Positions 32,887 to 40,753 of a stretch of 64,000 nucleotides of DNA are shown piece after piece. The notes beneath the pieces were generated by a model. It made no database searches and was not told where the DNA came from. It was given only the letters and a program-made list of their open reading frames with translations. Source of the stretch: Sanguibacter inulinus (GTDB lineage: Bacteria > Actinomycetota > Actinomycetes > Actinomycetales > Cellulomonadaceae); contig NZ_JACBYE010000007.1 in NCBI RefSeq assembly GCF_013415325.1, forward strand, positions 62,001 to 126,000. Reading direction: 5' to 3'. Position 1 is the first letter of the stretch. Every line of letters starts with the position of its first letter. The translations under genes were made by a program, and so were the position numbers.

Positions 32887-33219
32887 ATGAGCCAGTCCCA
32901 GACCGACGGTCCCGAGACCTCCGCTGCGACGCTGCACGACGCGGCGGCCGTCAAGAAGGTCGCCAACCGCCTCCGCCGCGCTCACGGCCAGCTCGCGGCC
33001 GTGATCGCCGCCGTCGAAGGGGGTGGAGACTGCCGTCAGGTCGTCACGCAGCTCGCGGCCGTGTCGAGCGCGCTGGACCGTGCTGGCTTCGCGATCATCT
33101 CGACGGCGATGCGGCAGTGCCTCGTCGAGGGGGACGAGCCTGACAGCGAGGGCTCGACGTCAGGGCCCACGAGGCTCACGGTCGACGAGCTGGAGAAGAT
33201 GTTCCTCACGCTGGCCTGA
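32887..33219 (+). CDS. CsoR/CstR family persulfide-sensing repressor
   Basis: 110 residues, DUF156 fold. Cys49 and Cys78 are present at the spacing of the two CsoR cysteines (29 apart), but position 74, where copper-binding CsoR has histidine, is alanine. That loss, and its place after a persulfide reductase-rhodanese gene, point to a CstR-like sulfur sensor rather than a copper sensor. GAGAGC before the ATG is a weak ribosome site, also repeated upstream near 32837. It likely binds the palindrome at 31135-31152. Confidence 0.85.
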   Translation: MSQSQTDGPETSAATLHDAAAVKKVANRLRRAHGQLAAVIAAVEGGGDCRQVVTQLAAVSSALDRAGFAIISTAMRQCLVEGDEPDSEGSTSGPTRLTVDELEKMFLTLA

Positions 33220-33293
33220 CCGTCCTCGCAGTGCTGGTCTGTACCCACGCACTGAGGGCTCGTCTCGTGGCGCCGTCTCGTGCAACAATCGAC

Positions 33294-33315
33294 TGGATCG
33301 TCTTTCATCGATCCA
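33294..33315. promoter_or_regulatory. ArsR-type operator upstream of arsO
   Basis: TGGATCG-N8-CGATCCA (33294-33315) lies 22 bases before the flavoprotein gene. Its GATCG-N8-CGATC core recurs upstream of arsR (38049-38066), so both are probably bound by ArsR proteins encoded in this cluster. Confidence 0.65.
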
Positions 33316-33337
33316 ACCTCGAGGCCCGGGAGTCCGC

Positions 33338-34723
33338 ATGAGCTCGACCACCGATCACCTGCCCGTCGTCGTCATCGGCGCCGGACCCGTGGGGCTCGCC
33401 GCCGCAGCGCACCTGCTCGAGCGCGGACTGGAGCCGCTGGTCGTCGAGCAGGGGGATCGTGCAGGTGCGGCGGTCGCGGCGTGGGGGCACGTGCGGCTCT
33501 TCTCTCCGTGGCGCTACGACGTCGACGCGGCCGCGGTCCGGCTCTTGGACCCGACGGGGTGGCGCTCACCTGACCCCGACTCTCTGCCGACCGGGGCGGA
33601 GCTCGTCTCCGAGTACCTCGCTCCGCTCGCCGCCCTCCCGCAGATCGCCGGACGCCTGCGCCTGGGGGCGGAAGTCACCGGTGTCACGCGCGACGGAGCG
33701 GACAAGACGCGCTCCCTGGGCCGCGACCGTCAGCCCTATCGCGTGCGGATCGTCGCCGGTGGGCAGGTCCAGGACGTGCTGGCACGAGCCGTCATCGACA
33801 CCTCCGGGACGTGGGACACGACCAACCCGATCGGCACCGGCGGTCTGCCGGCCCTCGGCGAGGGTGAGCACACCGCCTACCTCACCGGCCCCCTGCCCGA
33901 TGTCCTGGGGCGCGACCGCGAACGGTTCGCAGGGACCCACACCCTGGTCGTCGGGATGGGGCACTCGGCGGCGAACACCCTGCTGGCGCTGGTCGAGCTC
34001 GCCGAGGCCGTTCCCGGCACGACGATCACCTGGGCGATCCGCGGCGGGTCGGCCCGCCGGCTCTTCGGGGGTGGGACCGACGACGAGCTGCCCGCGCGCG
34101 GGCTGCTGGGCACGCGGCTGAAGGAGGCCACCGAGTCGGGCCGCATCACCCTCGTCAAGTGCGCCTCGATCGAGCAGATCACCGGTGAAGGCCAGCGTGT
34201 GCGTGTGACGGGTCGCGCGCGCGAGGAAGCCTGGGAGGTGACGGTCGACCAGATCGTCAACGCCACCGGATTCCGCCCCGACCTCGACATCGTGCGCGAG
34301 GTGCGCCTGGACCTCGACAGCGCCATGGAGTGCCCGGCCGGGCTCGCTGAGCTCATCGACCCGAACTACCACTCCTGCGGCACGGTCCCCGCTCATGGCG
34401 AGCAGCTGCTGCGCCACCCCGATGCCGGGTTCTACATCGCCGGGATGAAGAGTTATGGGCGAGCACCGACCTTCCTGCTGGCCACCGGCTACGAGCAGGT
34501 CCGGTCCATCGCCGCCGCTCTCGCCGGAGACACCGCAGCCGCGTCAGCAGTCGAGCTGAACCTGCCCTCGACCGGGGTGTGCTCGACCGACGTCGCGGCC
34601 GACGGCGAGGAGACCTCGTGCTGCGGGACGAGCGAGACCCCGCAGCTGCTGACGATCGGCGCACAGCCCACGACAGGCTTCGCCACCGGCCTGGCTCACG
34701 GACGGTCTGCTGACCCGGTCTGA
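33338..34723 (+). CDS. Flavoprotein of arsenic cluster, ArsO-like
   Basis: 461 residues. An FAD-binding GAGPVGLAAAAHLLERG lies at about 13-29; a second nucleotide fold has GMGHSAANTLLALVELA (about 208-224), the pattern of flavin-containing monooxygenases. The C-terminus holds a cysteine-rich tail (TGVCSTD, SCCGTS). ArsO-type proteins are typically next to arsC and acr3 genes, as here; the chemistry is unproven. The GATCG dyad upstream implies induction by arsenic. A terminator hairpin follows. Confidence 0.8.
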   Translation: MSSTTDHLPVVVIGAGPVGLAAAAHLLERGLEPLVVEQGDRAGAAVAAWGHVRLFSPWRYDVDAAAVRLLDPTGWRSPDPDSLPTGAELVSEYLAPLAALPQIAGRLRLGAEVTGVTRDGADKTRSLGRDRQPYRVRIVAGGQVQDVLARAVIDTSGTWDTTNPIGTGGLPALGEGEHTAYLTGPLPDVLGRDRERFAGTHTLVVGMGHSAANTLLALVELAEAVPGTTITWAIRGGSARRLFGGGTDDELPARGLLGTRLKEATESGRITLVKCASIEQITGEGQRVRVTGRAREEAWEVTVDQIVNATGFRPDLDIVREVRLDLDSAMECPAGLAELIDPNYHSCGTVPAHGEQLLRHPDAGFYIAGMKSYGRAPTFLLATGYEQVRSIAAALAGDTAAASAVELNLPSTGVCSTDVAADGEETSCCGTSETPQLLTIGAQPTTGFATGLAHGRSADPV

Positions 34724-34744
34724 CCACGGGGTACGCCGACGGGA

Positions 34745-34774
34745 GCCCTCTCGTCCGACAGTGGACGAGAGGGC
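34745..34774. terminator. Bidirectional terminator in the ars cluster
   Basis: GCCCTCTCGTCC (34745-34756) pairs perfectly with GGACGAGAGGGC (34763-34774) around a 6-base loop. It separates arsO from the convergent arsC unit. Confidence 0.75.
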
Positions 34775-34798
34775 CTAGTCGTGCGGCAGGTCGCTCGG

Positions 34799-34867
34799 TC
34801 AGCTGGTGCCCAGGACCGCGGCGTAGCCGGACCCGGCGGCGGTGATCGCCCGACCGCAGGACGTCAT
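34799..34867 (-). pseudogene. Probable 3' remnant of thioredoxin reductase
   Basis: A 22-codon frame directly after arsC encodes GRAITAAGSGYAAVLGTS. It resembles the end of thioredoxin reductase, where the sequence usually reads close to RQAITAAGSGCMAAL. Thioredoxin reductase genes are frequent in actinobacterial ars operons. Here only the C-terminal stretch remains, with the rest missing, so it is best seen as a decayed relic. A chance match cannot be ruled out. Confidence 0.45.
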
Positions 34868-34869
34868 GA

Positions 34870-35313
34870 TCAGGCCACCGGTGCGAGCGGCGCGGGGGTC
34901 ACACCCAGCTCGGCGAGCAGAGCGAGGACCCGGGCGTGGATGTCGTCGCGGATGGGGCGGACGGCGTCGATGCCCTGGCCTGCGGGGTCGTCGAGCGTCC
35001 AGTCTTCGTAGCGCTTGCCCGGGAAGATCGGGCAGACGTCGCCGCAGCCCATCGTGATGACGACGTCGGAGGCCTTCACGGCGTCGGCGGTCAGCACCTT
35101 GGGGCTCGAGGAGCGGATGTCGATGCCCATCTCGAGCATGGCCTCGACCGCTGTGGGGTTGATCTGGTCTGCGGGCTCGGAGCCCGCAGAGCGGACCTCC
35201 ACCTGGCCCGCGCCGAGGGCGGCGAGGAAGCCCGCTGCCATCTGGGAGCGGCCCGCGTTGTGGACGCAGACGAACAGGACCGACGGCGTGGTCGGGGTGG
35301 TGGGCTCAGTCAT
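34870..35313 (-). CDS. arsC: Arsenate reductase ArsC, LMW phosphatase type
   Basis: 147 residues. The anion loop VLFVCVHNAGRSQMAAGF is at about 12-29 with catalytic Cys16. MGCGDVCPIFPGKRYEDWTLDDP (about 88-110) gives the second cysteines used in disulfide relay. It reduces arsenate to arsenite. It follows the ArsR-ArsC fusion on the same strand by 74 bases, so it shares that operon. The ATG at 35313 is preferred over a longer frame. Confidence 0.9.
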   Translation of the reverse strand: MTEPTTPTTPSVLFVCVHNAGRSQMAAGFLAALGAGQVEVRSAGSEPADQINPTAVEAMLEMGIDIRSSSPKVLTADAVKASDVVITMGCGDVCPIFPGKRYEDWTLDDPAGQGIDAVRPIRDDIHARVLALLAELGVTPAPLAPVA

Positions 35314-35387
35314 GGGGCGCTCCAGGGTGCGAAGGGAGAGGTGTCGTGCGGTCGGTCGTCTCGCGACGGTCAGGAGGGTGGAGGTCC

Positions 35388-36416
35388 TCACCGGGTGGCA
35401 GGGATCTCGAGGTCGGGCAGCAGCGACGCGAGGAGCTCGCGCACGTGGGCGTCGATCTGGTCGGTGATGGCCAGGACACCCTCGTGCGAGGCGAGGGCCG
35501 GGTCTCCTACGACCCAGTCTTCGTAGCGGGTGCCCGGCAAGATCGGGCAGGTGTCGCCGCAGCCCATCGTCACCACGACGTCGGCCGCGCGGACGGCGTC
35601 GTCGGTGATCGGCTTGGGGTAGGCCTCGCCGGGTGACGCGCCGAGGTCGGCGAGCACGGTCCGCACCTGCGGGTGGACGTCTCCGGCCGGAGCCGACCCG
35701 GCGGACCGGACGACGAGGCGGTCGCCGGCGTACCTGCGGACCAGCCCGGCGGCCAGCTGGGAGCGCCCGGCGTTGGCGACGCAGACGAAGAGCACCTGGG
35801 GAACCGTGGTCGTGTCGCCTGCGGTGGAGATGTCCTGGAGGCGCTGGCGTGCGAAGCGTTCGGCTGTCACCACGAGGTGGGACCGCACGCCCGCGGTGCG
35901 GGCCAGGGCTGTGTAGGACTCGCGGACCGTCGTGGTGACGGTCTCAGGGGTCAGGCTGGGGAACGTCTCCGCGAGCGTCTCGGCGACACGGGTGAGGACG
36001 TGGTCGACGTCGTCGAGCCCCGCGGCAGCGGACGCGCGCTCGGCGGCCTCCAGGGTCGCCGGTGCGAAGGCGTCGAGCAGGACGCCCACGGCGCCGCGCA
36101 GCGCGGGTGCCACGCGGTAGTAGACCCAGGTGCCGCGCCTCTCGGAGGTGAGGACACCGACGTCCTTGAGCACCTTGAGGTGGTGGGAGACCGTGGGCTG
36201 TGCCACGTCGGCGACCGTCGCGATGTCGCAGACGCAGGCCTCGCCTGTCGGGCTCGACGTGATGAACGAGAGCATGCGGATGCGCAGCGGCTCGGCCAGG
36301 GCCTTGAGCACGGTCGCGACCTGCACGGCGGAGTCGAGGCTCATGCTGCTCGCCGCGGGCGAGCCCTGCTCGCACGCGGACTCTGTGGTGCTCGTGCTGG
36401 GGGCGACGGTGGTCAT
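35388..36416 (-). CDS. ArsR-ArsC fusion with a three-helix bundle linker
   Basis: 342 residues. Residues about 30-115 are an ArsR winged helix with metal-site cysteines Cys61 and Cys63 (CVCD) and the HTH TVSHHLKVLKDVGVL. Residues about 135-195 form the three-helix bundle dimerisation domain often found before actinobacterial arsenate reductases. Residues about 205-342 are LMW phosphatase-type ArsC with VCVANAGRSQ (Cys212) and MGCGDTCPILPGTRYEDW. It may sense arsenite and reduce arsenate in one chain. Its ATG overlaps the acr3 stop. Confidence 0.88.
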   Translation of the reverse strand: MTTVAPSTSTTESACEQGSPAASSMSLDSAVQVATVLKALAEPLRIRMLSFITSSPTGEACVCDIATVADVAQPTVSHHLKVLKDVGVLTSERRGTWVYYRVAPALRGAVGVLLDAFAPATLEAAERASAAAGLDDVDHVLTRVAETLAETFPSLTPETVTTTVRESYTALARTAGVRSHLVVTAERFARQRLQDISTAGDTTTVPQVLFVCVANAGRSQLAAGLVRRYAGDRLVVRSAGSAPAGDVHPQVRTVLADLGASPGEAYPKPITDDAVRAADVVVTMGCGDTCPILPGTRYEDWVVGDPALASHEGVLAITDQIDAHVRELLASLLPDLEIPATR

Positions 36417-37531
36417 GGCGTTCCCTGCCTCTCGGAGACGGTCTGGTACGGGTCGGTGCGGAACCAGCGTCGGCCGACCCACAGCGTCACGTAGACGAGG
36501 GCCACGAGGACGGGCACCTCGATGAGTGGTCCGACGACCCCGGCGAGGGCCTGCCCGGACGTGGCGCCGAAGGTGCCGATGGCGACGGCGATCGCCAGCT
36601 CGAAGTTGTTCCCGGCGGCAGTGAAGGCGAGCGTGGTGGACTTGGCGTAGCCGAGGCCGAGGGCCTTGCCGGTGACGATGCCCACACCCCACATGAGCGC
36701 GAAGTAGGCGAGCAGTGGCAGCGCGATCCGAGCCACGTCGAGAGGCTGAGAGGTCACGGCCTCGCCCTGGAGGGCGAAGAGCAGGACGATGGTGAAGAGA
36801 AGACCGTAGAGGGCCCACGGTCCGATGACGGGCAGGTACTTCTCCTCGTACCACTCGCGGCCCTTGCTCCGCTCGCCGACCGCGCGGGAGGCGAAACCGG
36901 CGACCAGAGGGATGCCGAGGAAGACCAGCACGTTGAGTGCGATCTGTCCCATGGAGAAGTCGAGGCCTGCAGTGTCGAGGCCGAGCCAGCCGGGCAGCAC
37001 CGTGAGGTAGAAGTATCCGAGCAGCGAGAAGGCGACGACCTGGAACACCGAGTTGATCGCGATGAGCACGGCGGCGGCCTCGCGGTCGCCGCAGGCCAGG
37101 TCGTTCCAGATGACGACCATCGCGATGCAGCGCGCGAGGCCGACGATGATCAGGCCCGTCCGGTACTCCGGGAGGTCGGGCAGGAAGATCCACGCGAGCG
37201 CGAACATCACGCCCGGCCCGACGACCCAGTTGAGAGCGAGGGAGCTGATGAGCAGCTTCTTGTCCCCGGTCACGGCGGCGACCTTGTCGTAGCGGACCTT
37301 CGCGAGGACCGGGTACATCATCACGAGCAGGCCGATGCCGATCGGCACCGAGATGCCGCCGACCTCGAGGTGCGAGAGAAGGTCCGAGAGCCCGGGGACG
37401 AGGGTGCCGAGCAAGAGCCCGAGAACCATCGCGATGCCGATCCAGGCCGGGAGCCAGCGGTCGAGCGTGGAGAGGCGGGGCGGACCCGCCGTCGTGAGCG
37501 GCCCGTCCGTCGTCGTACGTGCGTCAGTCAC
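36413..37531 (-). CDS. acr3: Arsenite efflux transporter Acr3
   Basis: 372 residues, ten membrane helices. The ACR3 signature GLARCIAMVVIWNDLA (about 132-147) contains the essential cysteine, and TLAFTAAGNNFELAIAVAIGTFG is the second conserved block. It exports arsenite, driven by proton motive force. Its stop overlaps the start of the ArsR-ArsC fusion (ATGA). A promoter region with a partial GATC-type repeat lies between it and the arsR gene upstream. Confidence 0.95.
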   Translation of the reverse strand: MTDARTTTDGPLTTAGPPRLSTLDRWLPAWIGIAMVLGLLLGTLVPGLSDLLSHLEVGGISVPIGIGLLVMMYPVLAKVRYDKVAAVTGDKKLLISSLALNWVVGPGVMFALAWIFLPDLPEYRTGLIIVGLARCIAMVVIWNDLACGDREAAAVLIAINSVFQVVAFSLLGYFYLTVLPGWLGLDTAGLDFSMGQIALNVLVFLGIPLVAGFASRAVGERSKGREWYEEKYLPVIGPWALYGLLFTIVLLFALQGEAVTSQPLDVARIALPLLAYFALMWGVGIVTGKALGLGYAKSTTLAFTAAGNNFELAIAVAIGTFGATSGQALAGVVGPLIEVPVLVALVYVTLWVGRRWFRTDPYQTVSERQGTP

Positions 37532-37574
37532 TGGGTGCCGTCCTGTCGAGGGCAGGAGACTTCTCTCCCCTGTA

Positions 37575-37604
37575 TTGATCCTCGCCTATATTGACGTGGA
37601 TCGA
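37575..37604. promoter_or_regulatory. Candidate ArsR site before acr3
   Basis: TTGATCC (37575-37581) and GGATCGA (37598-37604) form an imperfect inverted repeat, with AT-rich DNA (CCTATATTGAC) between, in the 149-base gap between arsR and acr3. It probably marks a second internal ars promoter. Confidence 0.45.
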
Positions 37605-37680
37605 AGTGAAGGGCAAGAGGAGGTGATTGTCGACATCGCAGGGGAAGCTCTGAGCACCGGTCGCTCCTCCCGTCGGTGAC

Positions 37681-38031
37681 TCAGGCGCCGTTCGAGCTCA
37701 CGAGGAGCATGCGGCCGAGGTCGTCGAGCCTGTCCTGCTGGACCGCGTAGTAGGACCAGGTCCCGCGCCGCTCTCGGCTGAGCAGGCCCGCCTCGACGAG
37801 GATCTTGAGGTGGTGGCTTACGGTCGCCTGACTCAGGCCGACAGGTCCGGTGAGGTCGCACACGCACGCCTCGCCCCCGTCGCCACCCGCGACGAGGGCG
37901 AGCAGACGCAAGCGGGTCGCATCGCCGAGGGCCTTGTACCCGCGTGCGATCTCGTCCGCGGCGGCCGGGTCGAGAGAGTCCCGCACTGCGGCGATGCAGC
38001 AGGCTGTCGTGGTGGGAGTCGTGGTGCTCAT
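37681..38031 (-). CDS. arsR: Arsenical repressor ArsR
   Basis: 116 residues. Winged helix with the HTH SQATVSHHLKILVEAGLL and metal-site cysteines Cys56 and Cys58 (CVCD); an N-terminal Cys11/Cys12 pair may supply a third arsenic ligand. It represses the ars genes and releases on arsenite binding. It precedes acr3 by 149 bases on the same strand. The palindrome GATCG-N8-CGATC lies just upstream. Confidence 0.9.
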   Translation of the reverse strand: MSTTTPTTTACCIAAVRDSLDPAAADEIARGYKALGDATRLRLLALVAGGDGGEACVCDLTGPVGLSQATVSHHLKILVEAGLLSRERRGTWSYYAVQQDRLDDLGRMLLVSSNGA

Positions 38032-38048
38032 CGCCCCATCGTCCCATG

Positions 38049-38066
38049 GATCGAAGAATCTCGATC
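38049..38066. promoter_or_regulatory. ArsR operator upstream of arsR
   Basis: GATCGA-AGAATC-TCGATC (38049-38066), an 18-base perfect dyad, ends 17 bases before the arsR start. It shares its GATCG-N8-CGATC core with the site before arsO, consistent with autoregulation by ArsR. Confidence 0.65.
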
Positions 38067-38101
38067 AGGGTGGTGCTGCTCAGAGGCTGAGAGCCGGGCT
38101 C

Positions 38102-38434
38102 TCACCCCATCGGCCACACCGGACGCACCTCTACGGCCCCGAACCGGGCCATCGGGTGGGCTGCCGCCGCCGCGACCGCGGAGTCCAGGTCCGCCGCGTC
38201 GATGACGTCGAACCCGGCGAGCCGTTCGCTGCCCCGGGTGACAGGTCCGGCCGTCGTGGTGCTCTGGCCACCCCGGACCCGCACGGACACGGCGTCGTCC
38301 TCAGGGCGGACGCGGTCGCCGAGCACGTAAGACCCTGTGGCCTGCAGGTGGCCCACCCACGCTCCGGCGTCGTCGTGGGCGGCGTCGTAGGGCTCACCGG
38401 TCGGGTCGTCGCAGATCAGCAGCAGATAGCGCAT
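38102..38434 (-). CDS. YciI family protein
   Basis: 110 residues. MRYLLLICDDP at the start and GFDVIDAADLDSAVAAAAAHPMARFGAVEVRPVWPM at the end match the YciI/DGPF family, which adopts a dimeric alpha/beta barrel. GAGGAGG precedes the ATG. These proteins often sit beside ECF sigma factor genes, but none is adjacent here. The biochemical role is unknown. Confidence 0.85.
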   Translation of the reverse strand: MRYLLLICDDPTGEPYDAAHDDAGAWVGHLQATGSYVLGDRVRPEDDAVSVRVRGGQSTTTAGPVTRGSERLAGFDVIDAADLDSAVAAAAAHPMARFGAVEVRPVWPMG

Positions 38435-38773
38435 GGTGCCTCCTCGGTGGTGACGTCGCCCCGCCGTGGCCGTCCGTACCAGTCGTCGGCCTCGGCTGGG
38501 ACGAGGTCTCGACCGCCGGTGCGTCCGACGCCGGGGGCAGCCGTCGGACGGCGGCCGCGTACTCACGCAATCTAGCGACCGCAGTCCAGCCGAGGGAAGG
38601 TCTCGCGAGGGGAGGTGCGCGGCCTGACCGTCGTCGCCACGAGGGTGCGGGGGAGTCCGCGCGGCAGCGTGGACCCGGCGTACCCTGGGCGCAGCGGCGC
38701 CGCCGCACGGCCGTGACCCACGCGAGCCGTCCGCCTCTCCGGGGCGGGCCACCCTCCAGACGAGAGAACCACA
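38435..38773. other. Intergenic region without clear genes
   Basis: About 340 bases between divergent yciI-like and DUF1304 genes. I see no credible frame. AATCTA at 38569-38574 reads as TAGATT on the minus strand, a possible -10 for the YciI gene, but the matching -35 is weak. Confidence 0.45.
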
Positions 38774-39175
38774 GTGCTCGAGAACCTTCCTGTCGCCGCC
38801 GCAGCCTTCGCCGTCCTGGCTGGGCTCGTGCACGTCTACATCTTCGTGCTCGAGAGCCTGCGCTGGACCGCGCCCGCTACCCGGCGCACCTTCGGCACCT
38901 CTGAGGACGAGGCGCTCGCGACCCGCTCCATGGCGTACAACCAGGGCTGGTACAACCTGTTCCTGGCTGTCGGGGCGATCGGCGGGGCGGTTCTCGCGCT
39001 CGGAGCCGACGGCTCCGCCGCCGTGGCAGGCTCGTCGATCCTGCTCTTCGCGACAGGGTCGATGGTCGCCGCAGCCCTCGTGCTCGTCACGAGCGACAGC
39101 ACCAAGCTCCGCGCCGGGTCCGTCCAGGGCTTCTTCCCGCTCATCGCGATCGTCCTGGCGCTCCTCCTCGGCTGA
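38774..39175 (+). CDS. DUF1304 membrane protein
   Basis: 133 residues, four membrane helices. LVHVYIFVLESLRW and TRSMAYNQGWYNLFLAVGAIGG are family hallmarks. Function unknown. GTG start. It ends near a short hairpin (CTCGGC/GCCGAG, 39182-39198) before the convergent PEP mutase-like gene. Confidence 0.85.
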   Translation: MLENLPVAAAAFAVLAGLVHVYIFVLESLRWTAPATRRTFGTSEDEALATRSMAYNQGWYNLFLAVGAIGGAVLALGADGSAAVAGSSILLFATGSMVAAALVLVTSDSTKLRAGSVQGFFPLIAIVLALLLG

Positions 39176-39181
39176 GCTGCC

Positions 39182-39198
39182 CTCGGCGGCCTGCCGAG
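39182..39198. terminator. Weak hairpin between convergent genes
   Basis: CTCGGC pairs with GCCGAG around GGCCT. The stem is only six base pairs, but it lies where a terminator is expected. Confidence 0.35.
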
Positions 39199-39223
39199 CA
39201 CGGCTGGCGGGGCCGACCTTGGG

Positions 39224-40033
39224 CTACTCGGCGAGCGCGTTGAGCGCCGACCACCCCAGCGTCGGGGCAGGCCCGGGAGCCGCCGAGGCGTCTCCCAGCA
39301 TGGTCGCGGCCATCTCGCCGACCAGGCTGTACGCGGCCTCGGCGATCGACGACCCGGCGCTGATCCTGTGCGCGCCGGCCGCAGCGAGCTCCCCGACGGA
39401 GAGCGTGCCGGGGCCGAACGCGACGTTGACCGGGACCGGTGACGCGGCGACGAGGGCCCGGACCACGTCGGGCTGGAGCGCGCCGAGCACGAAGATGCCG
39501 CTCGCTCCTGCCTCGGCGTAGGCGAGCGCCCTGTCGAGCGTCTCGTCGAACCAGGCGAGACTGCCCACGCCGCCGAGCCGGTGCGTGTCGATCCGGGCGT
39601 TGACGAACAGCGGGTTACCCGCGTCCTCGGCGGCCGCACGGGCCGCAGCCAGCCGGGTCACCTGCTCGGCGACCGGACGCATCGAGTCTTCGATGTTGAC
39701 GCCCACCGCGCCCGCCTCGAGGACCGCGGTGACAGTCTGCGCAACCTCCTCGGCAGGACCGCCGAGACCGTTCTCGATGTCGGCCGAGACCGGCGCCTCG
39801 ACGGCCCGGACGATCGCGGCGACCGCTGCGACGGCGTCCGTCCTGGCCAACCGGTTGCCGTCGGCCGACCCGTGCGCCCACGCCACCCCAGCGCTCGTCG
39901 TCGCGACAGCGGCCGCTCCGGCCGCCGCGACGACCCGCGCCGAGGCGACGTCCCAGGCGTTGGGGAGCACGAGCGGCGAGCCGGAGACGTGGAGAGAGGC
40001 GAAGGCCCGGGCGAGGGCGACCTGAGAGAGCAT
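39224..40033 (-). CDS. Isocitrate lyase/PEP mutase family protein
   Basis: 269 residues, a TIM barrel. Features: PLVLPNAWDVASARVVAAAG, ADIENGLGG (metal-site region), GVNIEDSM, and ARIDTHRLGG. Such proteins act on 2-oxo or phosphono acids (oxaloacetate decarboxylase or methylisocitrate lyase-like), but the subfamily here has no fixed substrate. It lies three bases downstream of the methyltransferase gene on the same strand and is probably co-transcribed. Confidence 0.85.
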   Translation of the reverse strand: MLSQVALARAFASLHVSGSPLVLPNAWDVASARVVAAAGAAAVATTSAGVAWAHGSADGNRLARTDAVAAVAAIVRAVEAPVSADIENGLGGPAEEVAQTVTAVLEAGAVGVNIEDSMRPVAEQVTRLAAARAAAEDAGNPLFVNARIDTHRLGGVGSLAWFDETLDRALAYAEAGASGIFVLGALQPDVVRALVAASPVPVNVAFGPGTLSVGELAAAGAHRISAGSSIAEAAYSLVGEMAATMLGDASAAPGPAPTLGWSALNALAE

Positions 40034-40036
40034 GCC

Positions 40037-40753
40037 CTAGTGGACCACACCGGGGCGCTCGGCGACGACGAACAAGAAGCAGAAGAACGCGCTCCGCTCC
40101 CCGCTCGCGATCCGTGGGGGCATGAGCTCGGGCGGGGTGTCCTTCGACGGTCCTGGCTCGTCGAGGACGCGCAGGTCGAGACCCGCGTCGGTCACTGCCC
40201 GGACGACCTCCCGGAGCGGGCGGTGCCAGAAGGTCAGCTCGGTCGTCTGGCCGTTGAGCTCGACGTCCTCGGAGTAGAGCCTGGTCTTGAAGTAGTCGTC
40301 CTCGGGGGCGTTGAGCACCTGGGCGAACGGGTGGTTGACAGAGGCGACGAGCCGGCCGCCCGGCCGCAGGACGCGGCGGAGCTCGGCGAGCGGCCCGCCC
40401 CAGTCCTCGAGGTAGTGCAGCACGAGGGAGGCGACGACCACGTCGTAGGACTCGTCCTCGAAGGGCAACGGCTCCGCCAGGTCGTGCACGGTCAGCGGGA
40501 CCGTGCCACCCAGCCTGCGGCGAGCCAGGTCGATCATCGCCGGGCTCCCGTCGAAGCCGGTGACGTCCGCGCCACGGGCGACGAGCTCGGCGGCCAGCGG
40601 GCCGGACCCGCACCCGGCATCGAGGATGCGCTTGCCCTGCACGTCGCCCACCAGGTCCAGCACAGCGGGGCGCTCGTAGTAGGCGTTCAGCAGGCTCGTC
40701 GCGTTCTCCGCCTCGTAGTCGTCAGCGAACCTGTCGTAGTCATCGGCACTCAT
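40037..40753 (-). CDS. Class I SAM-dependent methyltransferase
   Basis: 238 residues. The SAM-binding glycine loop LDAGCGSGPLA (about 45-55), the acidic residue at strand 2 (GFDGSPAM) and DVVVASLVLHYLEDW define a class I methyltransferase of the UbiE/Methyltransf_11 type. The small-molecule substrate is unknown. Its ATG overlaps the end of the upstream hypothetical gene (ATGA). Confidence 0.87.
   Translation of the reverse strand: MSADDYDRFADDYEAENATSLLNAYYERPAVLDLVGDVQGKRILDAGCGSGPLAAELVARGADVTGFDGSPAMIDLARRRLGGTVPLTVHDLAEPLPFEDESYDVVVASLVLHYLEDWGGPLAELRRVLRPGGRLVASVNHPFAQVLNAPEDDYFKTRLYSEDVELNGQTTELTFWHRPLREVVRAVTDAGLDLRVLDEPGPSKDTPPELMPPRIASGERSAFFCFLFVVAERPGVVH

Noticed and set aside
32887-33219. 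Copper-sensing CsoR
   Set aside because: The copper His position is alanine and the neighbour is a persulfide reductase, so a sulfur sensor fits better.
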